Origin: Neotamlana laminarinivorans
Lineage (GTDB): Bacteria > Bacteroidota > Bacteroidia > Flavobacteriales > Flavobacteriaceae
Assembly: GCF_020523925.1 (NCBI RefSeq)
Contig: NZ_JAJAPW010000001.1
Location: forward strand, 248,001-312,000
Reading direction: 5' to 3'
Length of the DNA stretch: 64,000 bases
Position numbers and translations under genes: made by a program. Below, in pieces: positions 16,499-24,554 of this stretch. The notes below the pieces were generated by a model, which saw only the letters and a program-made list of their open reading frames with translations, was not told where the DNA came from and did not search any database. Within the stretch, counting starts at the first letter, position 1. Every line of letters starts with the position of its first letter.

Positions 16499-17808
16499 TA
16501 CAAACTCAAATAATTATTAATCTTAATGTTTTCAGCTTTTAAATCGAACATTAAATTATACAGTCCAAAAAATGTACGGTTAATGTAAATAAAGTGTTTT
16601 GAGCCTCGATTACCATTCATTTTGCGCAACTCGGTGTTTTTAGAGTATTTTTCGCCTAATTCAGCTATTTTACCAAAGAAATTAGCATCAGAAAAATCAA
16701 AATTTTCAACTTGAAAAGGTTGTGTAAATAAACTTAGCATTTCATGAAACATGGCTGTGAAAAACTGTTTTTCTTCAAGAGTATCTTCATGTTTTATGAT
16801 TTCCAATTCGTATAGTTTTTCTTGAAAAAGTACTTTATTTTCAATGTTTTCCTTTTTTGCTAGTTCAAAATATGGCACATAAAAATCTAGTGGAATATGT
16901 TTAATACAACCAAAGTCTAAAGCGATTAATTCACCGTTTTTTGAAATTAAAAAATTTCCAGGATGAGGATCGGCATGTACTTTTTTTAGCTTGTGAATTT
17001 GAAACATGTAAAAATCCCATAAAGCTTGCCCTATAGTGTTTGATAAGTTTTTATTGGTTTTTTTAGCTGTAAATTCAGATAAATGCTCACCCTCCATATA
17101 GTCCATTGTAATTATACGGTCTGTAGATAATTCTGGATAATAATCAGGGAATTTTAAGTTTGGAATATTGGCACAAGCAGAAGCCATTTCCTGACTTTGT
17201 TTAATTTCAAGAACGTAATTAGTTTCTTCAACTAATTTGTTTTCAACTTCTTTAAAATATTTATCGGAATCTTTACCTTTAATATTAAACATGCTCATGG
17301 CAATCGGTTTTACCATAGCCAAATCTGTAGCAATACTTTCTGCAACTCCTGGATATTGAATTTTCACAGCAAGTTTTTTCCCATCTTTAACCGCAGTATG
17401 CACTTGGCCAATACTGGCAGCGTTTACAGAAGTTGCATTAAAAGTATCGTATAATTCGTCTGGCGATTTGCCAAAATATTTTTTAAATGTTTTTATGACT
17501 AGAGGAGGCGATAATGGTGGCACAGAGAATTGTGATAATGAAAATTTTTCAACATAGGCCTGTGGTAAAATGCTTTTTTCCATGCTAAGCATTTGTGCCA
17601 CTTTTAAAGCACTACCTTTTAACTGTTTTAAACCATCATAAATATCTGAAGCATTATTTTTATTAAGTCGCTCTTTAGCGTCAGCTTCAGATGACACTAT
17701 TTTATCTCCGTAATATTTTAAATAATTAACGCCAACCTTTGCTCCCGTAGAAACCAATTTTGTGGCACGTTGTATTTTTGAAGTAGGTATTTTATCTATG
17801 GTATTCAT
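16498..17808 (-). CDS. ABC1/AarF/UbiB family atypical kinase
   Basis: A 436-residue ABC1-family protein. The kinase-like core shows VNAASIGQVHTA and KLAVKIQYPGV (ATP-site Lys), then KVHADPHPGNF (catalytic loop) and LIALDFGCIKH (metal-binding DFG equivalent). Family members act in ubiquinone biosynthesis or lipid/quinone homeostasis, and plant homologues guard photosynthetic membranes against photo-oxidation. Flavobacteria use menaquinone, so a UbiB role in ubiquinone synthesis is unlikely. It follows the TetR-type gene by 6 bases and precedes flavin reductase with a one-base overlap. A role in isoprenoid or membrane protection under light is an inference. Confidence 0.93.
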   Translation of the reverse strand: MNTIDKIPTSKIQRATKLVSTGAKVGVNYLKYYGDKIVSSEADAKERLNKNNASDIYDGLKQLKGSALKVAQMLSMEKSILPQAYVEKFSLSQFSVPPLSPPLVIKTFKKYFGKSPDELYDTFNATSVNAASIGQVHTAVKDGKKLAVKIQYPGVAESIATDLAMVKPIAMSMFNIKGKDSDKYFKEVENKLVEETNYVLEIKQSQEMASACANIPNLKFPDYYPELSTDRIITMDYMEGEHLSEFTAKKTNKNLSNTIGQALWDFYMFQIHKLKKVHADPHPGNFLISKNGELIALDFGCIKHIPLDFYVPYFELAKKENIENKVLFQEKLYELEIIKHEDTLEEKQFFTAMFHEMLSLFTQPFQVENFDFSDANFFGKIAELGEKYSKNTELRKMNGNRGSKHFIYINRTFFGLYNLMFDLKAENIKINNYLSL

Positions 17809-17814
17809 AAGGTT

Positions 17815-18474
17815 TTAGTTGTTAAATTGAAATTTTTCTTTATACAAGAATTTACCAAAATCTACTACGCTTTTTAAAGGCGAAACGTTTAACACATCAA
17901 AGCTAGTGTTAACAGATTTTTCAATAAAAATTTCTGTTTTTTCAAAAGCTGAAGAAGTATCGTTTAGCCAAAACTCTATGGTTAAAATAAGTTGTACCCA
18001 AGCAGATTCCTCTAAGGTTTTGTTTTTTAATTTTTCAAGTTTTTCCTGCTTGAGGTCTAAAGTTTCAATATTTAGGTTTTGTATGTAGTGCGTAAAATGT
18101 TTTTTTAAAGGCATTAGCTTTTTTAAGCCTTTCATTTTATTCTTGTAATTGTTTAAAACATAAACTACGTAACTGCGATTGCTAGTTAATATTTCGAAAA
18201 ACGTGAAATAGAAACTTAATAGTTTATTTCTTGCATCAAAAGTTTTGTAATCATCACTTTTGTCTAAAACATTTATTGTGTTGGTGTAAAAAGCTTCAAA
18301 AACGCCTTTTTCAATCGCTTCAAATGAAGCAAAGTAGTTGTAAAAATCACTTTCATTAAAACTATTGGCTTTACAAAAAGCATAAATGGTTTTAGGGTTT
18401 TCATTATGCTCTAAAACATAATCCATGTAAAGTGATATAATATCATTTTTATTTATTGTTTTCTTTTTTGCCAT
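17815..18474 (-). CDS. TetR/AcrR-like transcriptional regulator
   Basis: A 219-residue helical protein. The N-terminus has a TetR-type helix-turn-helix (TINKNDIISLYMDYV, then NPKTIYAFCKANSFNESDFYNYFASFEAIEKGVF), although the recognition helix region is unusual for TetR. The C-terminal 150 residues form a ligand-binding helical domain. The ATG at 18472-18474 is preferred, since the upstream TTG in frame falls inside the -7 box. It leads the first photoprotection operon and starts 16 bases from the -7 box beside the palindromic operator, so autoregulation and control of both operons are reasonable hypotheses. The inducer is unknown; a fatty acid, isoprenoid or photoproduct is possible. Confidence 0.8.
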   Translation of the reverse strand: MAKKKTINKNDIISLYMDYVLEHNENPKTIYAFCKANSFNESDFYNYFASFEAIEKGVFEAFYTNTINVLDKSDDYKTFDARNKLLSFYFTFFEILTSNRSYVVYVLNNYKNKMKGLKKLMPLKKHFTHYIQNLNIETLDLKQEKLEKLKNKTLEESAWVQLILTIEFWLNDTSSAFEKTEIFIEKSVNTSFDVLNVSPLKSVVDFGKFLYKEKFQFNN

Positions 18475-18489
18475 AACATTAATTTTATA

Positions 18490-18539
18490 CAAATATACAA
18501 ATTGTTTAATTAATTTTAATTAAAGTTAAACAAAATTAA
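18490..18539 (-). promoter_or_regulatory. Promoter and palindromic operator of the first photoprotection operon
   Basis: Minus-strand order: TGTTTAA (18526-18532), 16 bases, TTAAACA (18503-18509), 5 bases, -7 box TATATTTG (18490-18497). The plus-strand 18-mer AAAGTTAAACAAAATTAA (18522-18539) is identical to 9911-9928 before the second operon. Equal arm spacing and equal distance to the -7 box at both sites argue for one shared regulator. The site also lies upstream of the divergent DUF2911 gene. Confidence 0.72.
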
Positions 18540-18658
18540 TTCCATTGAAATTGTAAAATAGTTATTGAATAAATATTTTAGGGTTTTATTAACATTTGCA
18601 ACACGTGTGTATGTGTAATTTTATAAAAGATACTTTAACATTAAAATTGAACTAAAAA

Positions 18659-19507
18659 ATGAAAAAACTATTACTTGTAATACTTGCTATTGCTTTAAGT
18701 ATTGGAATCAATGCACAAATTAAAACGCCAGCTCCTAGTCCGTTTAGTAAACTAGAACAAAAAGTAGGTTTAACAGATGTAACTATAGAATATTCTAGGC
18801 CAGGAGTAAAAGACAGAAGTATTTTTGGTAATGTAGTGCCTTACGGGAAACTTTGGCGTACAGGAGCAAATGCTAGAACTAAAATTACCTTTAGTACAGA
18901 TGTAACTATTGCAGAACAACCATTAAAGGCTGGAACTTATGCAATTTTGTCTGTACCTAATAAAGACAGTTGGGACATTATTTTTTATACTGAATATAAT
19001 GCAGGTGGTGCGCCAGCAGAGTTAGATGCAGATAAAGTAGCTTTAAAGGTTACTGGTAAAGTTTATCCTATACCATTTAATGTAGAAACGTTTACTATTG
19101 ATTTAAACAGTTTGCGCAATAGTAGTGCAACTTTGGAGTTTCTTTGGGAAAAAACTTATGTTTCTGTGAATCTTGGAGTTCCAACTGATGCAGCTGTAGA
19201 AAAAAGTATTGAAGCAGTTATGGCTGGCCCTAGTGCTAACGATTATCAATTAGCAGCGCAATATTATTTAAACGAAGGGAAAGATATTAATAAAGCTAAA
19301 GAATGGATAGATAAAGCTGTTGAAAAAACGGGTGACAAAACACCATTTTGGTTTTTAAGGCGTAAAGCTTTAATTTATGCTAAAGCTGGCGATAAAAAAG
19401 GCGCTATTGAAGCTGCTAGACTATCTTTAGAAGGTGCTAAAAAAGCAGGAAACGCCGATTATGTAAAAATGAATGAGGAATCTTTAAAAGAGTGGGGAGC
19501 TAAGTAG
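18659..19507 (+). CDS. DUF2911 domain-containing exported protein
   Basis: A 282-residue exported protein. A signal peptide (KKLLLVILAIALSIGINAQ) leads into a DUF2911 domain, recognisable by PSPFSKLEQKVGLTDVTIEYSRP and VPYGKLWRTGANA, with KAGTYAILSVP and FEFLWE-type strands further on (here LEFLWEK). The last 90 residues form TPR-like helices (for example YYLNEGKDINKAKEWIDKAV). DUF2911 proteins are common and abundant in Bacteroidota; the function is unknown, probably periplasmic. The gene is divergent from the TetR-type regulator and ends at a strong terminator. Confidence 0.92.
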   Translation: MKKLLLVILAIALSIGINAQIKTPAPSPFSKLEQKVGLTDVTIEYSRPGVKDRSIFGNVVPYGKLWRTGANARTKITFSTDVTIAEQPLKAGTYAILSVPNKDSWDIIFYTEYNAGGAPAELDADKVALKVTGKVYPIPFNVETFTIDLNSLRNSSATLEFLWEKTYVSVNLGVPTDAAVEKSIEAVMAGPSANDYQLAAQYYLNEGKDINKAKEWIDKAVEKTGDKTPFWFLRRKALIYAKAGDKKGAIEAARLSLEGAKKAGNADYVKMNEESLKEWGAK

Positions 19508-19529
19508 TTTTTAAAAATTAAAATACAAT

Positions 19530-19570
19530 AAACAAAAAAGTGCAACGATTTTGGTTGCACTTTTTTGTTT
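19530..19570. terminator. Bidirectional rho-independent terminator
   Basis: Seventeen-base inverted repeat (19530-19546 with 19554-19570) whose core is AAAAAAGTGCAAC / GTTGCACTTTTTT around a 7-base loop. It lies between the convergent DUF2911 and htrA genes, with A and T tracts suiting both directions. Confidence 0.9.
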
Positions 19571-19587
19571 ATTAAGGTGTTAATAGT

Positions 19588-21000
19588 CTATCTAAAGTTA
19601 TAACGCTCTTTTTCACCATTAGTGTTTATTAATTCAATTCGTAGTGGTTCGTATTGCGATTTATTTTTAATGGCATTTTTTACATCTTCAATAGAGCTAA
19701 TTTTTGTTTCATTTATAGCTGTAATAATACAGCCTTCTTTTACGCCATTCTTTTTCCAGTATGATGCGTACTGCTCGTCTAGTTCAGTAATTTTTACGCC
19801 ATGATCTGCTTTAAATTTTTTAAGATCTTCTTTTTTAGCATTTTTAACCATGCCAACCAAAGGCATTGTAAAGGTTTCGTTTCTAGTTAAAGTTACAGGA
19901 ATAATTTTACTGTTGCCATCTCTAGAAATTTTTAATGACACTACATCACCAGCTCGTTTCGCTCCAATATGTCCTGTTAAATCAGCAAATTTAGATACCT
20001 TAATATTATCAATTTCTTTAATAATATCTCCTTTTTTAATACCGGCTTTTTCGGCTCCAGATTCTTCAACTGTACTAGCAACATAAATACCTTCGGTATC
20101 GTTAATGCCTAATTCGTCTGCAAATTTACTGTTTAATGCACCACCACTAATTCCTAAAATACCATTTTGTACGTTTCCATATTCCATAATATCTTCAATA
20201 ACACGTCTGGCAATGTTACTAGGTACAGCAAAAGAGTAACCAACATAAGAACCAGTTTGTGATGAGATAGCTGTGTTTATACCAATCAATTCACCATTGG
20301 TATTCACTAAAGCGCCACCAGAATTGCCTGGGTTAACTGCTGCATCAGTTTGTATAAATGATTGTAAATAAGTTCCTGTTGGATCTAAATTTCTTGCCTT
20401 AGCACTAATAATTCCGGCAGTAACTGTAGATGTTAAATTAAAAGGGTTGCCAACGGCTAATACCCAATCGCCAATTTTTGCATTATCAGAATCTGCAAAA
20501 GTAACAAAAGGTAGTTCTTCTTCAGCTTCAATTTTTAATAGTGCGATATCGGTTTTTGGGTCTGTCCCTACAATTTCAGCCTCATAAGTTTTGTTATTGT
20601 TTAGTGTAACTGTAAGTTGGTCTGAATTATTAATTACATGGTTGTTTGTAATAATATATCCATCTGCATTAACAATAACCCCAGAGCCTGTTCCCATTTG
20701 TGCGCGTTGCGGGCTTCTTCCCATAAATAAATCTTGAAAGCTCATTTGTCCACTACTTATAGTTACGTTTTTTACGTGAACAACGGCGTTAACCGTGTTT
20801 TCAGCAGCTAGAGTAAAATCTGCTTTTTCTTCAATATTGTATGCTGTCGTATTTAAGTTAGATGTGGGTAAAAAAGACGGATTGTTTTCGTTTGCAGATA
20901 CAACTACAGGTTGTTTTTCTTCAATGAATAGTTTGTAAGAGCCTAAGGTAAAAATACCTCCTAATGCAGATACTAATACTAGTGTTAAAACCTTTTTCAT
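19588..21000 (-). CDS. htrA: HtrA/DegP-type periplasmic serine protease
   Basis: A 470-residue Do-type protease and chaperone of the envelope. The N-terminus is a hydrophobic signal or anchor. The trypsin-like domain has the full triad: His121 in TNNHVI, Asp151 in KTDIALLKI and Ser227 in NPGNSGGAL. A complete PDZ domain follows (GIYVASTVEESGAEKAGIKKGDIIKEID), with a second, shorter PDZ-like segment at the C-terminus (EGCIITAINETKI). It degrades or refolds damaged envelope proteins. Four phased GTTAAA repeats lie in the intergenic region shared with dapF and are candidate regulator sites. Confidence 0.96.
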   Translation of the reverse strand: MKKVLTLVLVSALGGIFTLGSYKLFIEEKQPVVVSANENNPSFLPTSNLNTTAYNIEEKADFTLAAENTVNAVVHVKNVTISSGQMSFQDLFMGRSPQRAQMGTGSGVIVNADGYIITNNHVINNSDQLTVTLNNNKTYEAEIVGTDPKTDIALLKIEAEEELPFVTFADSDNAKIGDWVLAVGNPFNLTSTVTAGIISAKARNLDPTGTYLQSFIQTDAAVNPGNSGGALVNTNGELIGINTAISSQTGSYVGYSFAVPSNIARRVIEDIMEYGNVQNGILGISGGALNSKFADELGINDTEGIYVASTVEESGAEKAGIKKGDIIKEIDNIKVSKFADLTGHIGAKRAGDVVSLKISRDGNSKIIPVTLTRNETFTMPLVGMVKNAKKEDLKKFKADHGVKITELDEQYASYWKKNGVKEGCIITAINETKISSIEDVKNAIKNKSQYEPLRIELINTNGEKERYNFR

Positions 21001-21122
21001 AATGTTATTTAAATTAAAAATTTTAGTTTAATTAATAAAATTACTCGTGCATTTTTACGAATAATTACTTATTTCTGTTAATAAAGAATAAAATTAGCTG
21101 TTTATTGTGTTCCTAAATCGCT

Positions 21123-21160
21123 TTTAACGGACTTTAACTTGGTTTTTAACGACTTTTAAC
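21123..21160 (-). promoter_or_regulatory. Four phased GTTAAA direct repeats upstream of htrA
   Basis: On the minus (htrA) strand GTTAAA occurs at 21160-21155, 21150-21145, 21138-21133 and 21128-21123, with offsets of 10, 12 and 10 bases, so all lie on nearly the same face of the helix. Direct repeats of this type are how OmpR/PhoB-type response regulators bind. The location, in the htrA/dapF divergent promoter region, suits envelope-stress control. Function is inferred. Confidence 0.5.
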
Positions 21161-21185
21161 AGTGATAAAAACAGTTTTATATTCA

Positions 21186-21193
21186 TATATTTG
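21186..21193 (+). promoter_or_regulatory. -7 promoter box for dapF
   Basis: TATATTTG, a perfect TAnnTTTG box, ends 9 bases before the chosen dapF ATG at 21203. The transcript would have a leader of only about 6 bases. An in-frame TTG inside the box is rejected as start. Confidence 0.55.
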
Positions 21194-21202
21194 TTGCTTA
21201 TT

Positions 21203-21976
21203 ATGGCACAAATTTTTTATAAATATCAAGGAACGGGAAACGATTTTGTAATGATTGATAATCGTTTACAAACATTCGACAAAAATAATACCAAACAGGT
21301 TGCTTTTCTGTGTGACAGACGTTTTGGCATAGGAGCAGACGGACTTATACTTTTAGAAAATCATTCAGATTACGACTTTAAAATGGTCTATTATAATGCT
21401 GATGGAAATGAAAGCACAATGTGCGGAAATGGCGGACGTTGTTTAGTGGCTTTTGCTAAACATTTGGGAGTTATTAAAGATAAAGCAATTTTTGAAGCAA
21501 TTGATGGAATTCATCATGCAACCATTAAAAATGATGTTGTTAGCTTACAAATGCTTGATGTTGATAGTGTTGAAGATCATAAAACGCATGTGTTTTTAAA
21601 CACAGGATCGCCACACCATGTGCAATTTGAAGATAAAATTGAAGATTTTGATATTAAAAACCTTGGGGCTAAAATTAGATACGGAGCGCCATATAACTCG
21701 GAAGGAAGTAATGTTAACTTCGTAAAGAAAATTTCAGATTCTAATTTTAGGTTAAGAACATATGAACGAGGGGTAGAAGACGAAACATTGTCATGTGGTA
21801 CAGGAGCTACAGCTGTTGCCATTGCTATGCATTATATTGGTGAAACTGAAAAAAATACTATTGATTTAGATGTTGAAGGTGGTAAGTTACAAGTATCTTT
21901 TAATGTTGAAAATAATTCATACAACAATGTTTGGCTAATTGGTCCAGCTAATTTTGTTTTTAAAGGAGAAATATGA
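21203..21976 (+). CDS. dapF: Diaminopimelate epimerase
   Basis: A 257-residue enzyme that converts LL- to meso-diaminopimelate for lysine and peptidoglycan synthesis. Both catalytic Cys are present: Cys74 in STMCGNGGRC and the second in ETLSCGTGATAVA. The start MAQIFYKYQGTGNDF is family-typical, which supports the ATG at 21203 over the upstream TTG codons. It overlaps the downstream acetyltransferase gene by 4 bases (ATGA). It leads a cell-wall-related run (dapF, GNAT, mltG, DUF2279). Confidence 0.97.
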   Translation: MAQIFYKYQGTGNDFVMIDNRLQTFDKNNTKQVAFLCDRRFGIGADGLILLENHSDYDFKMVYYNADGNESTMCGNGGRCLVAFAKHLGVIKDKAIFEAIDGIHHATIKNDVVSLQMLDVDSVEDHKTHVFLNTGSPHHVQFEDKIEDFDIKNLGAKIRYGAPYNSEGSNVNFVKKISDSNFRLRTYERGVEDETLSCGTGATAVAIAMHYIGETEKNTIDLDVEGGKLQVSFNVENNSYNNVWLIGPANFVFKGEI

Positions 21977-22497
21977 TAACCTTAAAAGGCGAACATATTT
22001 ATTTAAGAGCTCTGGAACCAGAGGATTTAGAGTTTATTTATGATATTGAAAACGATGAAGCTATTTGGGAAGTAAGTAACACACAAACGCCTTATTCAAG
22101 ATATTTAATAAAGCAATATTTAGAACACGCCCATAAAGATATTTATGAAGTTAAACAGTTGCGTTTAGTAATTTCAAATTATGAAAAGAAGACTTTAGGT
22201 TTGATTGATATTTTTGATTTTGATTTTAAAAACAGTAGAGCAGGAATTGGCGTTTTAGTAAAAAATATTAATAATAGGTATAAAGGTGTTGGCAGTGAAG
22301 CTTTAAAATTACTAGTTAATTATTGTTTTACACATTTAGGCTTACATCAATTATATTGCAATATTACAGAAGATAATGAGGTTAGTATAAAGTTATTTAC
22401 TAACCAAGGGTTTAAAAAAGTAGGTCTTAAAAAAGATTGGACAAAAATAAACGGTAAGTATAAAAACGAATATTTATTTCAGTTAATAAAAAAGTAA
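21973..22497 (+). CDS. GNAT family N-acetyltransferase (RimJ/RimL-like)
   Basis: A 174-residue acetyl-CoA-dependent acetyltransferase. It starts LKGEHIYLRALEPEDL, typical of RimJ/RimL-type GNATs, and has the acetyl-CoA loop region NNRYKGVGSEALKLL and the C-terminal EDNEVSIKLFTNQGFKKVG. The substrate (protein N-terminus, amine or other) cannot be told from sequence. Translation is probably coupled to dapF by the ATGA overlap, and mltG follows directly with no gap. Confidence 0.88.
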   Translation: MITLKGEHIYLRALEPEDLEFIYDIENDEAIWEVSNTQTPYSRYLIKQYLEHAHKDIYEVKQLRLVISNYEKKTLGLIDIFDFDFKNSRAGIGVLVKNINNRYKGVGSEALKLLVNYCFTHLGLHQLYCNITEDNEVSIKLFTNQGFKKVGLKKDWTKINGKYKNEYLFQLIKK

Positions 22498-23541
22498 ATG
22501 TACATTAAAAAAATTCTGGTAGCTATAGCTTTAATTGGTTTGGTTGCTGCGGCATATTTTGCAAATATGGTTTACAAAGCCATGATGAAACCTAATACAG
22601 CGTTTAATAACGAAGCTGCTTATATTTACGTACCTACAAACGCTAGTTATAATGATGTAAGGAACCAGTTAGAGCCTTTACTTTTAGATATTAATTCATT
22701 TGATGTTTTAGCAGAGCAAAAAAAATATATTTCAAATATTAAAGCAGGACGTTTCGAAATTAAAAAAGGAATGAATAATAACGATATTATAAATTCCATA
22801 CGAAGTAGAAACTTACCAATAAAATTATCTTTTAATAATCAAGAAACCTTAGAAAAATTAGCAGGTAGGGTAGCAACTCAAATTGAAGCAGACAGTTTAT
22901 CTTTGTTAAATGCTATGAAAAATGAGGCTTTTTTAAGTGAAAATAATTTTAATATGGCAACAGCATTGGGTATGTATTTACCTAATACTTATGAGTTTTT
23001 CTGGAATACTTCTGCAGAAAAGTTTAGAGATAGAATGCTAACGGAATATAAACGTTTCTGGACAGAAAGTAAAATAAAAAAAGCTAATGATATAGGTTTA
23101 AATCCTAATCAGGTTATTGCTTTAGCATCTATAGTTTACGAAGAATCAAAACAATCAAGTGAGCAGCCAAGAGTAGCGGGAGTATATTTAAATAGGTTAA
23201 AAATAGGTATGCCTTTACAAGCAGATCCAACTTTAAAATTTGCTGCTTACCAATTACCCAAATATAAAAATACAGTAATTAAGCGTGTTTTAAATGTTCA
23301 TAAAGAAATAGATTCGCCTTACAATACCTACAAAAATTTGGGGTTACCACCAGGATTAATTGCAATGCCAGATATATCTGCTATAAATGCTGTTTTAAAT
23401 TATGAAAAACATAGCTATTTATACTTTGCTGCCGATGCTAAACGTTTAGGCTTTCATAAATTTGCAAAAACTCTTGCTCAGCATAATGCAAACGCCAGAC
23501 AATATCAGCGTTATTTGTCTTCACAAGGAATACTTAGGTAG
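22498..23541 (+). CDS. mltG: Endolytic murein transglycosylase MltG
   Basis: A 347-residue inner-membrane lytic transglycosylase thought to cut nascent glycan strands. One N-terminal membrane helix (VAIALIGLVAAAYFANMVY) is followed by a LysM-like segment and the YceG/MltG catalytic domain (ALASIVYEESKQSSEQPRVAG, then YLNRLKIGMPLQADPT and LPPGLIAMP). The motif equivalent to EKET of E. coli reads YEES, so the last acidic residue is kept but the first position is Tyr. It starts immediately after the GNAT stop and shares one base with the next gene. Confidence 0.95.
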   Translation: MYIKKILVAIALIGLVAAAYFANMVYKAMMKPNTAFNNEAAYIYVPTNASYNDVRNQLEPLLLDINSFDVLAEQKKYISNIKAGRFEIKKGMNNNDIINSIRSRNLPIKLSFNNQETLEKLAGRVATQIEADSLSLLNAMKNEAFLSENNFNMATALGMYLPNTYEFFWNTSAEKFRDRMLTEYKRFWTESKIKKANDIGLNPNQVIALASIVYEESKQSSEQPRVAGVYLNRLKIGMPLQADPTLKFAAYQLPKYKNTVIKRVLNVHKEIDSPYNTYKNLGLPPGLIAMPDISAINAVLNYEKHSYLYFAADAKRLGFHKFAKTLAQHNANARQYQRYLSSQGILR

Positions 23542-24440
23542 TGAAAATTTTATACAGTAAATATGTATTATTAATTCTTTTAGTTTCAACTTTAGCAAGT
23601 TCACAATCTAAATTCAATAAATTCTTTAAGGTTAGTGATACCTTAAATAAATCAAGACGGAATACAGTTTTAATATCAGAAGCAGCTGTTTCCACCATTA
23701 CACTAATAGGTTTAAGTCAGCTTTGGTATGCCGATTACGAGCAATCTAAGTTTCATACCACAAACGATAATAAAGAGTGGTTACAACTAGATAAGGTGGG
23801 GCATAGTTTTACAGCTTATCAAATGGGTAAGCATGGTGCGCAATTATTAAATTGGAGTGGCGTTAATAAAACTAAACAATTGGTTTATGGTGCAACTTTA
23901 GGTTTTACTTTTTTATCTGCCGTAGAAGTTTTAGATGGTTTTTCACAAGAATGGGGATTTTCATGGGGAGATATTGCAGCAAATGCCACTGGTACTGGTT
24001 TATATGTTGGCCAAGAGTTGCTTTGGAATGAGCAGCGCATAAGTTTAAAATATTCTTTTCATCATACTAAGTTAGCAGAACAAAGTCCAGATAAATTAGG
24101 GTCATCGTATTTAGAGCAAACTATTAAAGATTATAATGGGCAAACTTATTGGTTAAGTTTTAATTTAAAATCATTTTTTAAAGAAAGTGCTTTACCTAAA
24201 TGGTTAAATGTAGCTGTAGGTTATGGTGGTAATAATATGTTAGGAGGTGTTGAAAATGAATTTAATGATGTAAAAAGATATCGCCAATTTTACTTTAGTT
24301 TAGACTTTAATTTAAAGAATATAAACACAAATTCTGAATGGATAAACACGCTTTTAGATGTTTTAAATATGATAAAAATACCATTTCCAACTTTAGAAAT
24401 TAATAAAAACTACGTCAAATTTCGACACTTCTACTATTAA
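23541..24440 (+). CDS. DUF2279 family exported protein
   Basis: A 299-residue protein starting at GTG (TAGTG overlap with the mltG stop). An N-terminal signal peptide (LLILLVSTLASSQ) leads into the DUF2279/YfiM-type region: KEWLQLDKVGHSFTAYQMG, a helix with YGATLGFTFLSAVEVLDGFS, and WGFSWGDIAANATGT. The conserved His, Glu and Asp in amphipathic helices suggest an outer-membrane-associated protein. Family function is not established. It closes the dapF-mltG operon; no terminator is visible before the next promoter. Confidence 0.85.
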   Translation: MKILYSKYVLLILLVSTLASSQSKFNKFFKVSDTLNKSRRNTVLISEAAVSTITLIGLSQLWYADYEQSKFHTTNDNKEWLQLDKVGHSFTAYQMGKHGAQLLNWSGVNKTKQLVYGATLGFTFLSAVEVLDGFSQEWGFSWGDIAANATGTGLYVGQELLWNEQRISLKYSFHHTKLAEQSPDKLGSSYLEQTIKDYNGQTYWLSFNLKSFFKESALPKWLNVAVGYGGNNMLGGVENEFNDVKRYRQFYFSLDFNLKNINTNSEWINTLLDVLNMIKIPFPTLEINKNYVKFRHFYY

Positions 24441-24462
24441 AATTGATTTTTTAACGATTAAT

Positions 24463-24493
24463 TTTGCAGATATTTCAAAAACCGCTACCTTTG
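24463..24493 (+). promoter_or_regulatory. Complete Bacteroidota promoter (-33 and -7)
   Basis: TTTG at 24463-24466, 19 bases, then TACCTTTG at 24486-24493. This is the best full match to the TTTG-N19-TAnnTTTG consensus in the window. It drives the secreted lysozyme-fold gene at 24555 with a leader of about 57 bases. Confidence 0.75.
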
Positions 24494-24554
24494 CACGCTC
24501 AAATTTAAGAGGGTGTTTAATTATCATTTTACATCTTTATAAAATTTAGAATTT

